Shown: positions 19,806-31,884 of the stretch, one piece after another
How positions within the stretch are numbered: the first letter of the stretch is position 1
How the letters are laid out: each line of letters opens with the position of its first letter
NCBI GenBank assembly: GCA_946800325.1
Contig: OX326960.1
Span: forward strand, 21,939,150-22,003,149
Length of the DNA: 64,000 nucleotides
DNA from: Luzula sylvatica
Taxonomy: Eukaryota; Streptophyta; Magnoliopsida; Poales; Juncaceae
Direction of reading: 5' to 3'
Translations under genes and position numbers: made by a program
The notes under the pieces: model-generated
Database searches by the model: none
The model's input: the letters and a program-made list of their open reading frames with translations, nothing else
What the model was told of the DNA's origin: nothing

Positions 19806-22800
19806 CTACAAACCAACTTCCTCCTCTAGGTATCTCAAACCTATAGTTCTAGCATGACGATCATGCTTCGCAATTGGAAGAGGTTTCGTAAACGGATCTG
19901 CCACATTCTCGTCAGTATCAATCTTCAAAATCACAACATCCTGCCTATGTAAAATCTCACGAATCAAGTGAAATTTACGCAAGATGTGTTTGGAGCGATG
20001 ATGCGATCTCGGTTCCTTGGCCTGTGCTATTTCTCCAGTGTTGTCACAATACACAGCCACGGGTTCCGAGATGCTCGGTACGACACCAAGTTCAGTCACG
20101 AACTTCTTGACCCAAACCGCCTCCTTTGCGGCTTCTGAAGCCGCGATGTATTCTGCTTCCGTCGTAGAGTCAGCAACTGTCGGTTGTTTGGAACTCTTCC
20201 ATATAACCGCGCCACCATTCAAACAAAACACGTACCCACTTTGTGATCGAAAATCATCGGTACATGTTTGGAAACTGGCATCAGTGTAACCTGTTACAAC
20301 CAATCCATTATCCTTGCCACCATACACTAAAAACTGATCCTTAGTTCTTCGTAAGTACTTGAGGATAGTTTTCACGGCTTGCCAATGCGGATCACCTGGA
20401 TTCGATTGGTAACGTGATAAGACGCTCAATGCATACGATACGTCAGGTCTCGTACAGATCATGGCATACATGATAGATCCAACCGCCGAAGCGTATGGAA
20501 CCTTATCCATGTTACTTTTCTCTTCGCTCGATGTCGGACATTGAGCTTTCGAAAAGTTTATACCACTCGACATGGGAAGAAACCCTTTCTTAGAGTTTTG
20601 CATGAAAAATCTTTTCAGCACCTTGTCGATGTACGTACTCTGACTTAGGCCGAGGAGTCTCTTGGATCTATCTCTATAGATCCTCACGCCTAAAATATAG
20701 GCGGCCTCTCCTAAATCTTTCATAGCGAAACGAGTATTCAAATACTTCTTAACATCTGATAACATCGGAATGTCGTTTCCTATGATTAATATATCGTCCA
20801 CATAAAGAACAAGAAATACTACGCGGCTCCCACTAACCTTCTTATATACACAAGGTTCTTCTTCGTTCTTGATAAAATCATACTCGCTTATGACTTCATC
20901 AAAACGAATATTCCAACTCCGAGAAGCTTGTTTCAGTCCATATATAGACCTTTGAAGCTTGCATACTCTATTAGGATTCTTTGGATCGATAAAACCTTCG
21001 GGTTGTGTCATGTACACATCCTCCGATAATTTCCCGTTAAGGAAAGCGGTTTTAACATCCATTTGCCATATCTCATAGTCATAATATGCGGCTATGGCAA
21101 GAATAATCCTTATAGACTTAAGCATGGCTACCGGCGAAAACGTTTCATCATAGTCAACACCATGAATTTGCTTGAAACCTTTCGCTACCAACCGTGCTTT
21201 GTAAGTATGCACATTCCCATCCATGTCGGTTTTCTTCTTGAAAACCCACTTACACCCGACGGGTTTAACCAAGGGTGGTGGATCAATCAAGTTCCAAACT
21301 TGATTATCATACATGGATTGGATCTCGGACTTCATGGCATCATGCCATTTGTCGGAATCTTCGCTCAACATAGCATCTTTGTAGGTTGTCGGCTCATCAT
21401 CTATGAGTTCGACGTTGCCTTCATCAGTCACGATAAATCCATATCGTACTGGTTCCAGCCGGGTCCTACTAGACCTACGAGGAGCACCTTGTGCTATTGG
21501 CTCGACATCCTCAACTATTGATGGATTCGGGTCAACATCCATCGGTTCAATGTTTATTTCTGAATCTCGAACCTCTTCGAGATCAATTTTACTCCCACTA
21601 GCTCGTTGAGATATAAAATCCTCCTCCAAGAAGGTACCTCTTCGAGCTACGAAAACCTTGTTTTCCTCGGGATTGTAGAAATAATATCCTTTAGTTTCCT
21701 TAGGATATCCTACAAATAAACATTTTTCAGATTTGGGTTCGAGTTTATCCGAAAACATTTTTCGAACATAAACATCACATCCCCAAATTCTAATAAAAGA
21801 TAACACCGGAGGTTGTCCGGTCCACATCTCATATGGTGTCTTTTGAACCGATTTAGAAGGTAAGCGGTTTATCAAAAAAGCCGCTGTCTCAAGGGCATAT
21901 CCCCAAAACGATTTTGGGAGACTAGTTTGACTCATCATAGATCGAACCATATTCAATAAGGTCCGATTCCTCCTCTCGGACACGCCATTCCATTGAGGCG
22001 TTCCAGGTGGAGTCAATTGTGAAACGATTCCACAATCTTTGAGATGATCTTCAAACTCATAGCTCAAATACTCGCCTCCTCGATCTGATCGAAGTGCTTT
22101 GATTGTCTTGCCAAGTTGATTTTGAACCTCATTCTGAAATTCTTTGAACTTTTCAAAAGATTCAGATTTGTTACGCATTAAGTAGATATACCCATATCTA
22201 CTAAAATCATCCGTAAACGTTATGAAGTATCGATAACCTCCTCTTGCCTCGGTACTCATTGGACCACATACATCAGAATGTATAAGTTCCAATAGTTCCT
22301 TGGACCTTTCTCCAACTTTTGAGAATGGTGCTTTTGTCATCTTGCCAAGTAAACAAGATTCGCATTGTCCATATGAATCAAATTCAAATGAATCCAAAAG
22401 TCCATCCTTATGGAGTTTTGAGATGCGCTTCTCGTTTATATGGCCAAGTCGACAATGCCAAAAGTAAGTTTTACTATCAACTTTAGGTTTAATCCGATTC
22501 GTGTTTATATTATAGATTGATTTATCATTTGTGTAATTCATATCTAAAATGTAAAGACCATTTTCTAATAGAACATTTCCATAGAATAAATTATCCTTAC
22601 AAATAGAAAATTCATTATTCTTAATAATAAATTCATAACCATCATTAGCTAGTCTAGACACACTAATAATGTTCTTACACAAACTTGGAACAAAATAACA
22701 ATTATTTAGTTCTAAAATAAATCCACTCGGTAAAGTAATAAAAATATCTCCGACGGCCAATGCAGCAACGCTTGCTCCATTCCCTACTCGAAAATCCACT

Positions 22801-23780
22801 TCACCGCGTGTTAACTTCCTTCTATTTTGAAGAACCTGCATATTTCGACAAATATGAGTTCCACAACCGGTATCTAATACCCAATTGTCCAAAATTGAAA
22901 TGTTAACATCTATAATAGTCATACCTGCGGTTCCGGCTTCCAAAGCCTTTCCCTTGCTTTTCTTCACCTCCTCGAGGTAAATCTTGCAATTTCTCTTCCA
23001 ATGCCCAGTCTTTTTGCAATGGAAGCAGGTGACATCCTCAGATTTCTCCTTTCCTTTAGTCTTCGGTTTGGACAACGACTTGCCCGCACCGCCCTTGGAC
23101 TTTTGTTTCTTACGAATCCCACCTTGAATCATGAGGACATCCCTAGCAACTCTTGCTTTGGGTTCCCCCGATGCCTTAAGCATCTCCGACTCAAAGTTCT
23201 TGAGCATCCCATGGAGCTCGGGAATCGTCTTGTTCATCGAATGCATATGATAGTTCGTTACGAAAGTTGAAAAAATCGGTGGCAATGCACATAAGATCAA
23301 ATCTTGTTGCATTATTGGTGACACCTTTTCTCCCAATTTCTCGAGACGATCAATCAATGATTGTACCTTTAACACGTGAGTGCTAACCGAAGATCCGTTA
23401 GGCATCTTACAGTTAACCAACTCCTTTAACGTATTGAACCTTTCAATGCGTTCTTGCTCTTGGAACATTTCCTTGAGCGTGGCGTTAATTTCGTACGCAT
23501 CCGAATCCTCGAACTGCTTCTGCAAGTTCGCGTCCATACATGCCAACATGAGGCACGTCACGTCATTTGACTCCTTCTTAAGTTTGTCAAATGCCGCCTT
23601 TTCTTCGGGCGAAGCGTTCTCGTCGGGAGTAACCATCTTCGTGTCTAACACGTGACTTTTGCACTCTTGCCTAAGAACAATTCTTAGGTTACGGTGCCAG
23701 TCAAGATAGTTCTTGCCGACTAGCTTCTCCCTCTCCAATACCGATCTAATCGACATTGAGTTGGTGTTGCTTGATGTCAT
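19806..23780 (-). CDS. Copia Gag-Pol polyprotein, copy 3 (1324 aa, intact)
   Basis: Full-length and collinear with copy 2: zinc knuckle 252-265, protease DTG 303-305, integrase D503, D566, E602, reverse transcriptase YVDD 993-996, RNase H D1167 and D1246. It has Ser at 502, before the first integrase Asp, the usual copia arrangement (HSDVCGPM). A private change is Glu for Ala at 1250, four residues after the RNase H Asp (DNTGEI), which might affect RNase H. All motifs are intact. The copy shares S502 and several silent changes with copy 4 rather than with its tandem neighbour. Confidence 0.97.
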   Translation of the reverse strand: MTSSNTNSMSIRSVLEREKLVGKNYLDWHRNLRIVLRQECKSHVLDTKMVTPDENASPEEKAAFDKLKKESNDVTCLMLACMDANLQKQFEDSDAYEINATLKEMFQEQERIERFNTLKELVNCKMPNGSSVSTHVLKVQSLIDRLEKLGEKVSPIMQQDLILCALPPIFSTFVTNYHMHSMNKTIPELHGMLKNFESEMLKASGEPKARVARDVLMIQGGIRKKQKSKGGAGKSLSKPKTKGKEKSEDVTCFHCKKTGHWKRNCKIYLEEVKKSKGKALEAGTAGMTIIDVNISILDNWVLDTGCGTHICRNMQVLQNRRKLTRGEVDFRVGNGASVAALAVGDIFITLPSGFILELNNCYFVPSLCKNIISVSRLANDGYEFIIKNNEFSICKDNLFYGNVLLENGLYILDMNYTNDKSIYNINTNRIKPKVDSKTYFWHCRLGHINEKRISKLHKDGLLDSFEFDSYGQCESCLLGKMTKAPFSKVGERSKELLELIHSDVCGPMSTEARGGYRYFITFTDDFSRYGYIYLMRNKSESFEKFKEFQNEVQNQLGKTIKALRSDRGGEYLSYEFEDHLKDCGIVSQLTPPGTPQWNGVSERRNRTLLNMVRSMMSQTSLPKSFWGYALETAAFLINRLPSKSVQKTPYEMWTGQPPVLSFIRIWGCDVYVRKMFSDKLEPKSEKCLFVGYPKETKGYYFYNPEENKVFVARRGTFLEEDFISQRASGSKIDLEEVRDSEINIEPMDVDPNPSIVEDVEPIAQGAPRRSSRTRLEPVRYGFIVTDEGNVELIDDEPTTYKDAMLSEDSDKWHDAMKSEIQSMYDNQVWNLIDPPPLVKPVGCKWVFKKKTDMDGNVHTYKARLVAKGFKQIHGVDYDETFSPVAMLKSIRIILAIAAYYDYEIWQMDVKTAFLNGKLSEDVYMTQPEGFIDPKNPNRVCKLQRSIYGLKQASRSWNIRFDEVISEYDFIKNEEEPCVYKKVSGSRVVFLVLYVDDILIIGNDIPMLSDVKKYLNTRFAMKDLGEAAYILGVRIYRDRSKRLLGLSQSTYIDKVLKRFFMQNSKKGFLPMSSGINFSKAQCPTSSEEKSNMDKVPYASAVGSIMYAMICTRPDVSYALSVLSRYQSNPGDPHWQAVKTILKYLRRTKDQFLVYGGKDNGLVVTGYTDASFQTCTDDFRSQSGYVFCLNGGAVIWKSSKQPTVADSTTEAEYIAASEAAKEAVWVKKFVTELGVVPSISEPVAVYCDNTGEIAQAKEPRSHHRSKHILRKFHLIREILHRQDVVILKIDTDENVADPFTKPLPIAKHDRHARTIGLRYLEEEVGL

Positions 23781-25301
23781 GATTGCTACAACGAAAAATA
23801 TACTTTAAAATGAGATTGATACTGATATGTGCGAACTTATGCTATATGCTTATATGATGATATGAAATATGTTACTTTTATCAAATCAATAACCCTAATA
23901 TTGATTCGGGATTCTAAATCCAATAACACTTCAAGACCCATATTTCATGATCCTCCCACAAGTGACTTTGGCCGACAAATGGGATCGCACTATTTAGGTA
24001 GGATAAATCCAATCGCATCCAATACGACTCTTGACCTTTTATAGGATTTCGGTATCGAACCATATCATATATGATTCAAATTCCGTTTGTGCATCCTAAC
24101 TATGCCCCGAACCCCAATCGGATTGGCTTGGACGGTTAAGTCACAACCATGATCACATATCATTCAATTGAACTACAAATGCGCCCGACTTTGGCCTGAA
24201 CCCGCATTTGTCCCCAATTAACGCCTGCCTCTCACGTTGATACATACAACAATGCACGCCCGACTTTGGCCTGAAACCGTGCAAGGTGTGATGACCAACC
24301 TCGGAGGTTGTGAACATGGAAGGCATTTCATGACTTAAGTATTATGCAGGGATTTATGTGATATAATCTAATTATATCAATAAGCAAGTATATCATGATG
24401 AATGAACATAATTAATAATGATTAGAACCACAATTAAATAAATCAAGAAAAATTACACTGTGCGTCACGACGCAACATAACGTCCGTCATGACGCACCGT
24501 ACTAAAATGGACTTCCATTGACTTCCGTCATGACGCAACATAACGTGCGTCACGACGGACTTCACAGGTCCGTCATGACGCCAGACAGTGCGTCACGACG
24601 GACCATACAAAACAATTTTGTTGTCTATTCCAAAAACTATTTCAGGTTCCTCCGTCATGACGGTTGGTTACTACCGTCACGACGGACCGTGTTCTTCCGT
24701 CATGATGCCAGACGGTGCGTCATGACGGACTGTACAAAACCATTTTGTCCAGATTTCCAGAAACTTTTTGAGGTTCTTCCGTCATGATGGTTGGTTATAC
24801 CGTCACGACGGACTGTTCTGGTCCGTCATGACGCCAGAGGGTGCGTCATGACGCACTGAACAAAACCATTTTGTTCAGTTTGCCAGAAACTTTTTGGACT
24901 TCTACCGTCACGACGCACCAAACGGTCCGTCATGATGGTACGCATTTACACAGTGCGTCATGACGCACCACTTTTGTGCGTCACGACGGACTGAGTAACG
25001 CCTCAGATCCAACTCTTGGATTTCCCGTGTGCGTCATGACGCACCATATCGTGCGTCATGACGCACCAGACCTGAAATTCAGTTTTATTTTGTAATTTTA
25101 ACAGATTTTAATCGTTTCAAAAACGATTAATCATGAACAATTCATGATTACTTCTAGATTCTTTTGATCATCTCATGATCAAATACTAGTAAGATTTATA
25201 TGGTCCTAATTTTACAACTACATGATTATGTCCTAAAATTCTACATGAAATTCCGAATAACACTTATTCGAAATCGATTCGACGATCGAATCGTGACGAT
25301 C
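23781..25301 (-). other. Copia 5' leader of copy 3
   Basis: Same layout as 16209-17727, including the conserved-loop hairpins at 24164-24219 and 24253-24283. It differs from the copy 2 leader by few substitutions, some falling in the palindrome units. Confidence 0.85.
24460..25067 (-). repeat. Leader palindrome array of copy 3
   Basis: About 20 CGTCATGACG-type units in the same order as at 16886-17493. Unit differences are mostly C/T or G/A changes, for example CGTCACGACG here against CGTCATGACG at the unit near 17333. Confidence 0.9.
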
Positions 25302-25313
25302 ACTCTGATACCA
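25302..25313 (-). promoter_or_regulatory. Primer binding site of copy 3, one mismatch
   Basis: Reads TGGTATCAGAGT on the minus strand: the last base of the 12-base match differs from the other copies (TGGTATCAGAGC). The first 11 bases still match the initiator tRNA-Met end. Confidence 0.85.
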
Positions 25314-25314
25314 C

Positions 25315-25902
25315 TGTTGGGTATCGGCGTCACTACCGAGCCCCGCGCAGCGGATTGTGAGGCCCGGTCCGACCCGATCCCGAGGACCACATCAACGACC
25401 CGAAAGTACGAATCATGAAATGCATCTAACCTATGAAATTAACGCTTAATTCATAGAGAATCATACCGCGTGAAATTGATCACGGAGACAGGTTGACTCT
25501 ATTAGCTGCTGCTTGCTTCGCTCTTTGCTTCGATCCCGGCGACACACACGTCCCACGCCCGCGTGATTCGACACCTTGTTCGAAGCTCCTATTTGTGGTA
25601 TACAACCAGAATTTATCCGATTCGTCTTCGACCTTGCTCGACTTAGCTCTCGTTAGATCACAGTCCAGAATCTTAGTTGAGATTCCTCTACTCGTATCCA
25701 CCTCGAGCTCGCGTCTTTCGGTTGCGGCGAATTCCCCTAAAATTCCCGCAAGCTTGCTTAAATCTAATCTCTATTCTCCACTAACTTGTCTCACAAGTTC
25801 TCTCTATTCTCTACTAGAATTAGGTCTGGCAGCCAGAGAGTGAGAGGAAGAAGAATCCACAGATCTTATATTAATCTGAGAGTTAATGGTGTATTAATGA
25901 GT
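25315..25902 (-). repeat. LTR, subfamily A, truncated (588 bp)
   Basis: Holds U5, R and the TATA region, ending (plus strand) at ATTAATGAGT. The remaining roughly 365 bp, with all U3 palindromes, is replaced by inverted gag sequence. I count about four substitutions against the other A LTRs. Confidence 0.9.
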
Positions 25903-28900
25903 TCATGTTGGCATGTATGGACGCGAACTTGCAGAAGCAGTTCGAGGATTCGGATGCGTACGAAATTAACGCCACGCTCAAGGAAATGTTCCAAGAGCAA
26001 GAACGCATTGAAAGGTTCAATACGTTAAAGGAGTTGGTTAACTGTAAGATGCCTAACGGATCTTCGGTTAGCACTCACGTGTTAAAGGTACAATCATTGA
26101 TTGATCGTCTCGAGAAATTGGGAGAAAAGGTGTCACCAATAATGCAACAAGATTTGATCTTATGTGCATTGCCACCGATTTTTTCAACTTTCGTAACGAA
26201 CTATCATATGCATTCGATGAACAAGACGATTCCCGAGCTCCATGGGATGCTCAAGAACTTTGAGTCGGAGATGCTTAAGGCATCGGGGGAACCCAAAGCA
26301 AGAGTTGCTAGGGATGTCCTCATGATTCAAGGTGGGATTCGTAAGAAACAAAAGTCCAAGGGCGGTGCGGGCAAGTCGTTGTCCAAACCGAAGACTAAAG
26401 GAAAGGAGAAATCTGAGGATGTCACCTGCTTCCATTGCAAAAAGACTGGGCATTGGAAGAGAAATTGCAAGATTTACCTCGAGGAGGTGAAGAAAAGCAA
26501 GGGAAAGGCTTTGGAAGCCGGAACCGCAGGTATGACTATTATAGATGTTAACATTTCAATTTTGGACAATTGGGTATTAGATACCGGTTGTGGAACTCAT
26601 ATTTGTCGAAATATGCAGGTTCTTCAAAATAGAAGGAAGTTAACACGCGGTGAAGTGGATTTTCGAGTAGGGAATGGAGCAAGCGTTGCTGCATTGGCCG
26701 TCGGAGATATTTTTATTACTTTACCGAGTGGATTTATTTTAGAACTAAATAATTGTTATTTTGTTCCAAGTTTGTGTAAGAACATTATTAGTGTGTCTAG
26801 ACTAGCTAATGATGGTTATGAATTTATTATTAAGAATAATGAATTTTCTATTTGTAAGGATAATTTATTCTATGGAAATGTTCTATTAGAAAATGGTCTT
26901 TACATTTTAGATATGAATTACACAAATGATAAATCAATCTATAATATAAACACGAATCGGATTAAACCTAAAGTTGATAGTAAAACTTACTTTTGGCATT
27001 GTCGACTTGGCCATATAAACGAGAAGCGCATCTCAAAACTCCATAAGGATGGACTTTTGGATTCATTTGAATTTGATTCATATGGACAATGCGAATCTTG
27101 TTTACTTGGCAAGATGACAAAAGCACCATTCTCAAAAGTTGGAGAAAGGTCCAAGGAACTATTGGAACTTATACATTCTGATGTATGTGGTCCAATGAGT
27201 ACCGAGGCAAGAGGAGGTTATCGATACTTCATAACGTTTACGGATGATTTTAGTAGATATGGGTATATCTACTTAATGCGTAACAAATCTGAATCTTTTG
27301 AAAAGTTCAAAGAATTTCAGAATGAGGTTCAAAATCAACTTGGCAAGACAATCAAAGCACTTCGATCAGATCGAGGAGGCGAGTATTTGAGCTATGAGTT
27401 TGAAGATCATCTCAAAGATTGTGGAATCGTTTCACAATTGACTCCACCTGGAACGCCTCAATGGAATGGCGTGTCCGAGAGGAGGAATCGGACCTTATTG
27501 AATATGGTTCGATCTATGATGAGTCAAACTAGTCTCCCAAAATCGTTTTGGGGATATGCCCTTGAGACAGCGGCTTTTTTGATAAACCGCTTACCTTCTA
27601 AATCGGTTCAAAAGACACCATATGAGATGTGGACCGGACAACCTCCGGTGTTATCTTTTATTAGAATTTGGGGATGTGATGTTTATGTTCGAAAAATGTT
27701 TTCGGATAAACTCGAACCCAAATCTGAAAAATGTTTATTTGTAGGATATCCTAAGGAAACTAAAGGATATTATTTCTACAATCCCGAGGAAAACAAGGTT
27801 TTCGTAGCTCGAAGAGGTACCTTCTTGGAGGAGGATTTTATATCTCAACGAGCTAGTGGGAGTAAAATTGATCTCGAAGAGGTTCGAGATTCAGAAATAA
27901 ACATTGAACCGATGGATGTTGACCCGAATCCATCAATAGTTGAGGATGTCGAGCCAATAGCACAAGGTGCTCCTCGTAGGTCTAGTAGGACCCGGCTGGA
28001 ACCAGTACGATATGGATTTATCGTGACTGATGAAGGCAACGTCGAACTCATAGATGATGAGCCGACAACCTACAAAGATGCTATGTTGAGCGAAGATTCC
28101 GACAAATGGCATGATGCCATGAAGTCCGAGATCCAATCCATGTATGATAATCAAGTTTGGAACTTGATTGATCCACCACCCTTGGTTAAACCCGTCGGGT
28201 GTAAGTGGGTTTTCAAGAAGAAAACCGACATGGATGGGAATGTGCATACTTACAAAGCACGGTTGGTAGCGAAAGGTTTCAAGCAAATTCATGGTGTTGA
28301 CTATGATGAAACGTTTTCGCCGGTAGCCATGCTTAAGTCTATAAGGATTATTCTTGCCATAGCCGCATATTATGACTATGAGATATGGCAAATGGATGTT
28401 AAAACCGCTTTCCTTAACGGGAAATTATCGGAGGATGTGTACATGACACAACCCGAAGGTTTTATCGATCCAAAGAATCCTAATAGAGTATGCAAGCTTC
28501 AAAGGTCTATATATGGATTGAAACAAGCTTCTCGGAGTTGGAATATTCGTTTTGATGAAGTCATAAGCGAGTATGATTTTATCAAGAACGAAGAAGAACC
28601 TTGTGTATATAAGAAGGTTAGTGGGAGCCGCGTAGTATTTCTTGTTCTTTATGTGGACGATATATTAATCATAGGAAACGACATTCCGATGTTATCAGAT
28701 GTTAAGAAGTATTTGAATACTCGTTTCGCTATGAAAGATTTAGGAGAGGCCGCCTATATTTTAGGCGTGAGGATCTATAGAGATAGATCCAAGAGACTCC
28801 TCGGCCTAAGTCAGAGTACGTACATCGACAAGGTGCTGAAAAGATTTTTCATGCAAAACTCTAAGAAAGGGTTTCTTCCCATGTCGAGTGGTATAAACTT

Positions 28901-29648
28901 TTCGAAAGCTCAATGTCCGACATCGAGCGAAGAGAAAAGTAACATGGATAAGGTTCCATACGCTTCGGCGGTTGGATCTATCATGTATGCCATGATCTGT
29001 ACGAGACCTGACGTATCGTATGCATTGAGCGTCTTATCACGTTACCAATCGAATCCAGGTGATCCGCATTGGCAAGCCGTGAAAACTATCCTCAAGTACT
29101 TACGAAGAACTAAGGATCAGTTTTTAGTGTATGGTGGCAAGGATAATGGATTGGTTGTAACAGGTTACACTGATGCCAGTTTCCAAACATGTACCGATGA
29201 TTTTCGATCACAAAGTGGGTACGTGTCTTGTTTGAATGGTGGCGCGGTTATATGGAAGAGTTCCAAACAACCGACAGTTGCTGACTCTACGACGGAAGCA
29301 GAATACATCGCGGCTTCAGAAGCCGCAAAGGAGGCGGTTTGGGTCAAGAAGTTCGTGACTGAACTTGGTGTCGTACCGAGCATCTCGGAACCCGTGGCTA
29401 TGTATTGTGACAACACTGGAGCAATAGCACAGGCCAAGGAACCGAGATCGCATCATCGCTCCAAACACATCTTGCGTAAATTTCACTTGATTCGTGAGAT
29501 TTTACATAGGCAGGATGTTGTGATTTTGAAGATTGATACTGACGAGAATGTGGCAGATCCGTTTACGAAACCTCTTCCAATTGCGAAGCATGATCGTCAT
29601 GCTAGAACTATAGGTTTGAGATACCTAGAGGAGGAAGTTGGTTTGTAG
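25903..29648 (+). CDS. Copia Gag-Pol polyprotein, copy 4 (gag start missing)
   Basis: The frame corresponds to residues 78-1324 of the full copies. An ATG for residue M78 (25905) is the first in-frame start. The first 77 gag residues, the leader and the 5' LTR are absent because the sequence joins an inverted LTR at 25902/25903. All enzyme motifs are intact: DTG, integrase D,D35,E with HSDVCGPM, YVDD, RNase H. Private changes are F1185S and V1243M. No suitable promoter lies directly upstream; the inverted LTR points the other way. Confidence 0.95.
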
Positions 29649-30756
29649 TTATCTAAAACAATAATTGTTATGATGAGTTATTTGTTGTAAACGATGTATC
29701 ACCCAAGACTTTATGCTATATTAATGCAATTTCAAAAATTTTATATTTCATTTGCATTTATCTCTTATATGAAAACTTGTGCGTGGTTGTGTAATATGAT
29801 TACACGAACCTTGATTTATAACTTGTGTGAGCGTCTACATGATACGTGATCATGCTAAGTAAAACCGTCACATTTCAAAAGTTATATTTCAAAAACGTCC
29901 CTAGTCATGATTAGGATACTTATGTGATAAGTATATCTATTATAAGATAATAGACTAACATGTACACTAGCATATTCGCCGAGGTGATGATTATGTTTTG
30001 CTAATCATAGGACAAAGAGTTTGTCAAATCGGGAATATGGATATGCATTAGGCTATGCATATTGTGACTTGACCAAAAGTGCGATACCATGACATGGTTT
30101 AGTCATTGTAGATGGAATGGTAACGAATGGGGTCTTAGTTCTTCACACTTGAGGTGATCATGGATCGTTTTCCGTGCATAGCATGATGCTTAGATATAGT
30201 CTTCCACTATCTGTAACAGGATGGTCATGGGATTATAATCGGGTATTATCTGAAACACGAAATTTGATGTGAGTCATCAAGATAGAAATTGTTCCTTTCG
30301 AGAGAAAGAGATATCCCTTAGGCCTATCGATGAATTGATCAACGAAATCTCTGGCCAGAGTCAATGATATTAATGGTTAATATCGATTGTATTTGTTGAT
30401 TCAATTCGGTATCGAAATTTAAGTATAGTCAATCAAAATATAAGGATGACTATTACCATGCCTTTTGATTGACGGATATCGCGAACAAGAGAACTAAACA
30501 CCACCGTTCGAGATGGGTATAAATGATCACAATCATTTTTCGTTTTCAACGTGGGAAAGCTATGATGGATTTCTTCCTAGATCCCTCTCATGAGCTCGTA
30601 AACTTAGGAATAAGTTTACTACCATTGCTTGATACGAACCTACGCGGTCACACATAGAGCTGTCTTATTTCGGGCTTGATTTCAATCTCTAAGATAAGTG
30701 TACATGTGATGTACATTGGTGCATTCTTTAGTTGGATCTTGAACTGAGTGGGAGAC
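29649..30756 (+). other. Copia 3' non-coding block, A-to-B recombinant
   Basis: Up to about 30050 it follows the A version (GGCTATGCATATTG). From 30153 it follows the B version found at 8545 onward (GAGGTGATCATGGATCG). The switch therefore lies between about 30052 and 30152. The polypurine tract GAGTGGGAGAC is at 30746-30756. Confidence 0.85.
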
Positions 30757-31787
30757 TGAAGGAAATACAGTTATAGATCAACTAGTAGCTTGCACACATG
30801 AGGATAGACGAACGTACGCATTCGTCGATACGATTGGATGCATAATAAGATTATGCAAATCTGACAGAAATAACATGGTCAGTCATGACGGACTGTTTGG
30901 TCAGTCATGACGGACCAATAGGTTAATCTGTCAGATTACACAGAAATAACATGGTCAGTCATGACGGACAGATTGGTCAGTCATGACGGACCAAAGGGAA
31001 TTTTGTGTACCAATCCGTGAGTATGGTCAGTCATGACGCACAATATGGTGCGTCATGACGGACTGTATGGTCAGTCATGACGGACTGTATGGTCAGTCAT
31101 GACGGACCAATAGTAAATGCTGTTTCTAGGAAACGTGACTGGTGCATCATGACGCACCATTCTGTGCGTCATGACGGACTGTGATCCAAATTCCAGATTA
31201 GCAGTTTTCTTTGTACTCATTAATTCCTCATTAATTATGGTGTTAATATAAGATCAATTGTTGATCTTCTCTCTCTCTGGCAATTCCAGATCTGAGAAGA
31301 GAAGTCTTGTGAGACAAGAAAAGAGAGAAAACTCCATTAGAGAGATTGAAGGTTTTAAGCAAGTTTACGGCGATTTTAGGGGAATCGCGCGTAACCGAAA
31401 GACGAGGCTTAAGGTGGATACGGGTAGAGGGATTTCATCTGAAATCCTCTATTGTGATCAAGCTAGAGCAAGATGGATGACGAACTGGATGTGATCCGGT
31501 TGTATACGACAAATTGGAGCTTCGAACAAGGTGTCGAATCGCGCGGGCGTGGGACGTGCGTGTTGCCGGAGTTGAAGCAAAGAGCAAAGCAACTACGCGA
31601 GGATCAACCCTTCACCGTGATCAATTTCACGTGGTATGCTTCTCTATGAATTAAGAGTTAATTTCATAGGTTTAGTTGCATTTACATGATTCGTACTTTC
31701 GGGTCGTTGACGTGGTCCTCGGGATCGGGTCGGACCGGGCCTCTCAATCCGTTGCGCGGGGCTCGGTAGTGACGACGATACCCTACA
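30757..31787 (+). repeat. LTR, subfamily B, complete (1031 bp), shared
   Basis: Begins TGAAGGAAATACAG after the polypurine tract of copy 4 and ends CCCTACA one base before a primer binding site. It is thus the 3' LTR of copy 4 and the 5' LTR of the gag-only copy 5. It has the same length as the B LTR at 9149-10179, with about five substitutions. The U3 array holds ten units (about 30877-31180). TATA-like TTAATATAAG is at 31243-31252, with a CT-rich initiation region just after. Confidence 0.95.
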
Positions 31788-31788
31788 G

Positions 31789-31800
31789 TGGTATCAGAGC
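31789..31800 (+). promoter_or_regulatory. Primer binding site for initiator tRNA-Met, copy 5
   Basis: TGGTATCAGAGC, one base after the LTR end CCCTACA. Confidence 0.9.
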
Positions 31801-31884
31801 AATCAAGTGAAATTTCACAGAGCTTATATGACGAACACGTATGGTTACACAGTGTACCGTCACGATTCAACTAGTTGATCGGTA
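31801..31884 (+). other. Very short patchwork leader of copy 5
   Basis: Only 84 bp separate the primer binding site from the gag ATG, against about 1.5 kb in copies 2 and 3. From 31830 on it is built of three abutting pieces that match the antisense strand of the A LTR: 31830-31843 (like 11052-11065), 31844-31865 (like 10851-10872) and 31866-31885 (like 11088-11107). Their order differs from that in the LTR. The palindrome GTGAAATTTCAC lies at 31807-31818. No palindrome array or conserved-loop hairpin is present. Confidence 0.75.

Larger units (their letters stand above)
17741..25902 (-). mobile_element. Copia element, copy 3, with truncated 5' LTR
   Basis: Minus-strand element whose 3' LTR is 17741-18693 and whose 5' LTR is cut at 25902. 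Primer binding site 25302-25313, leader 23781-25301 and gag-pol 19806-23780 are complete. The missing outer end of the 5' LTR contains all of the U3 palindromes, so it has lost most of its own promoter. Confidence 0.9.
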
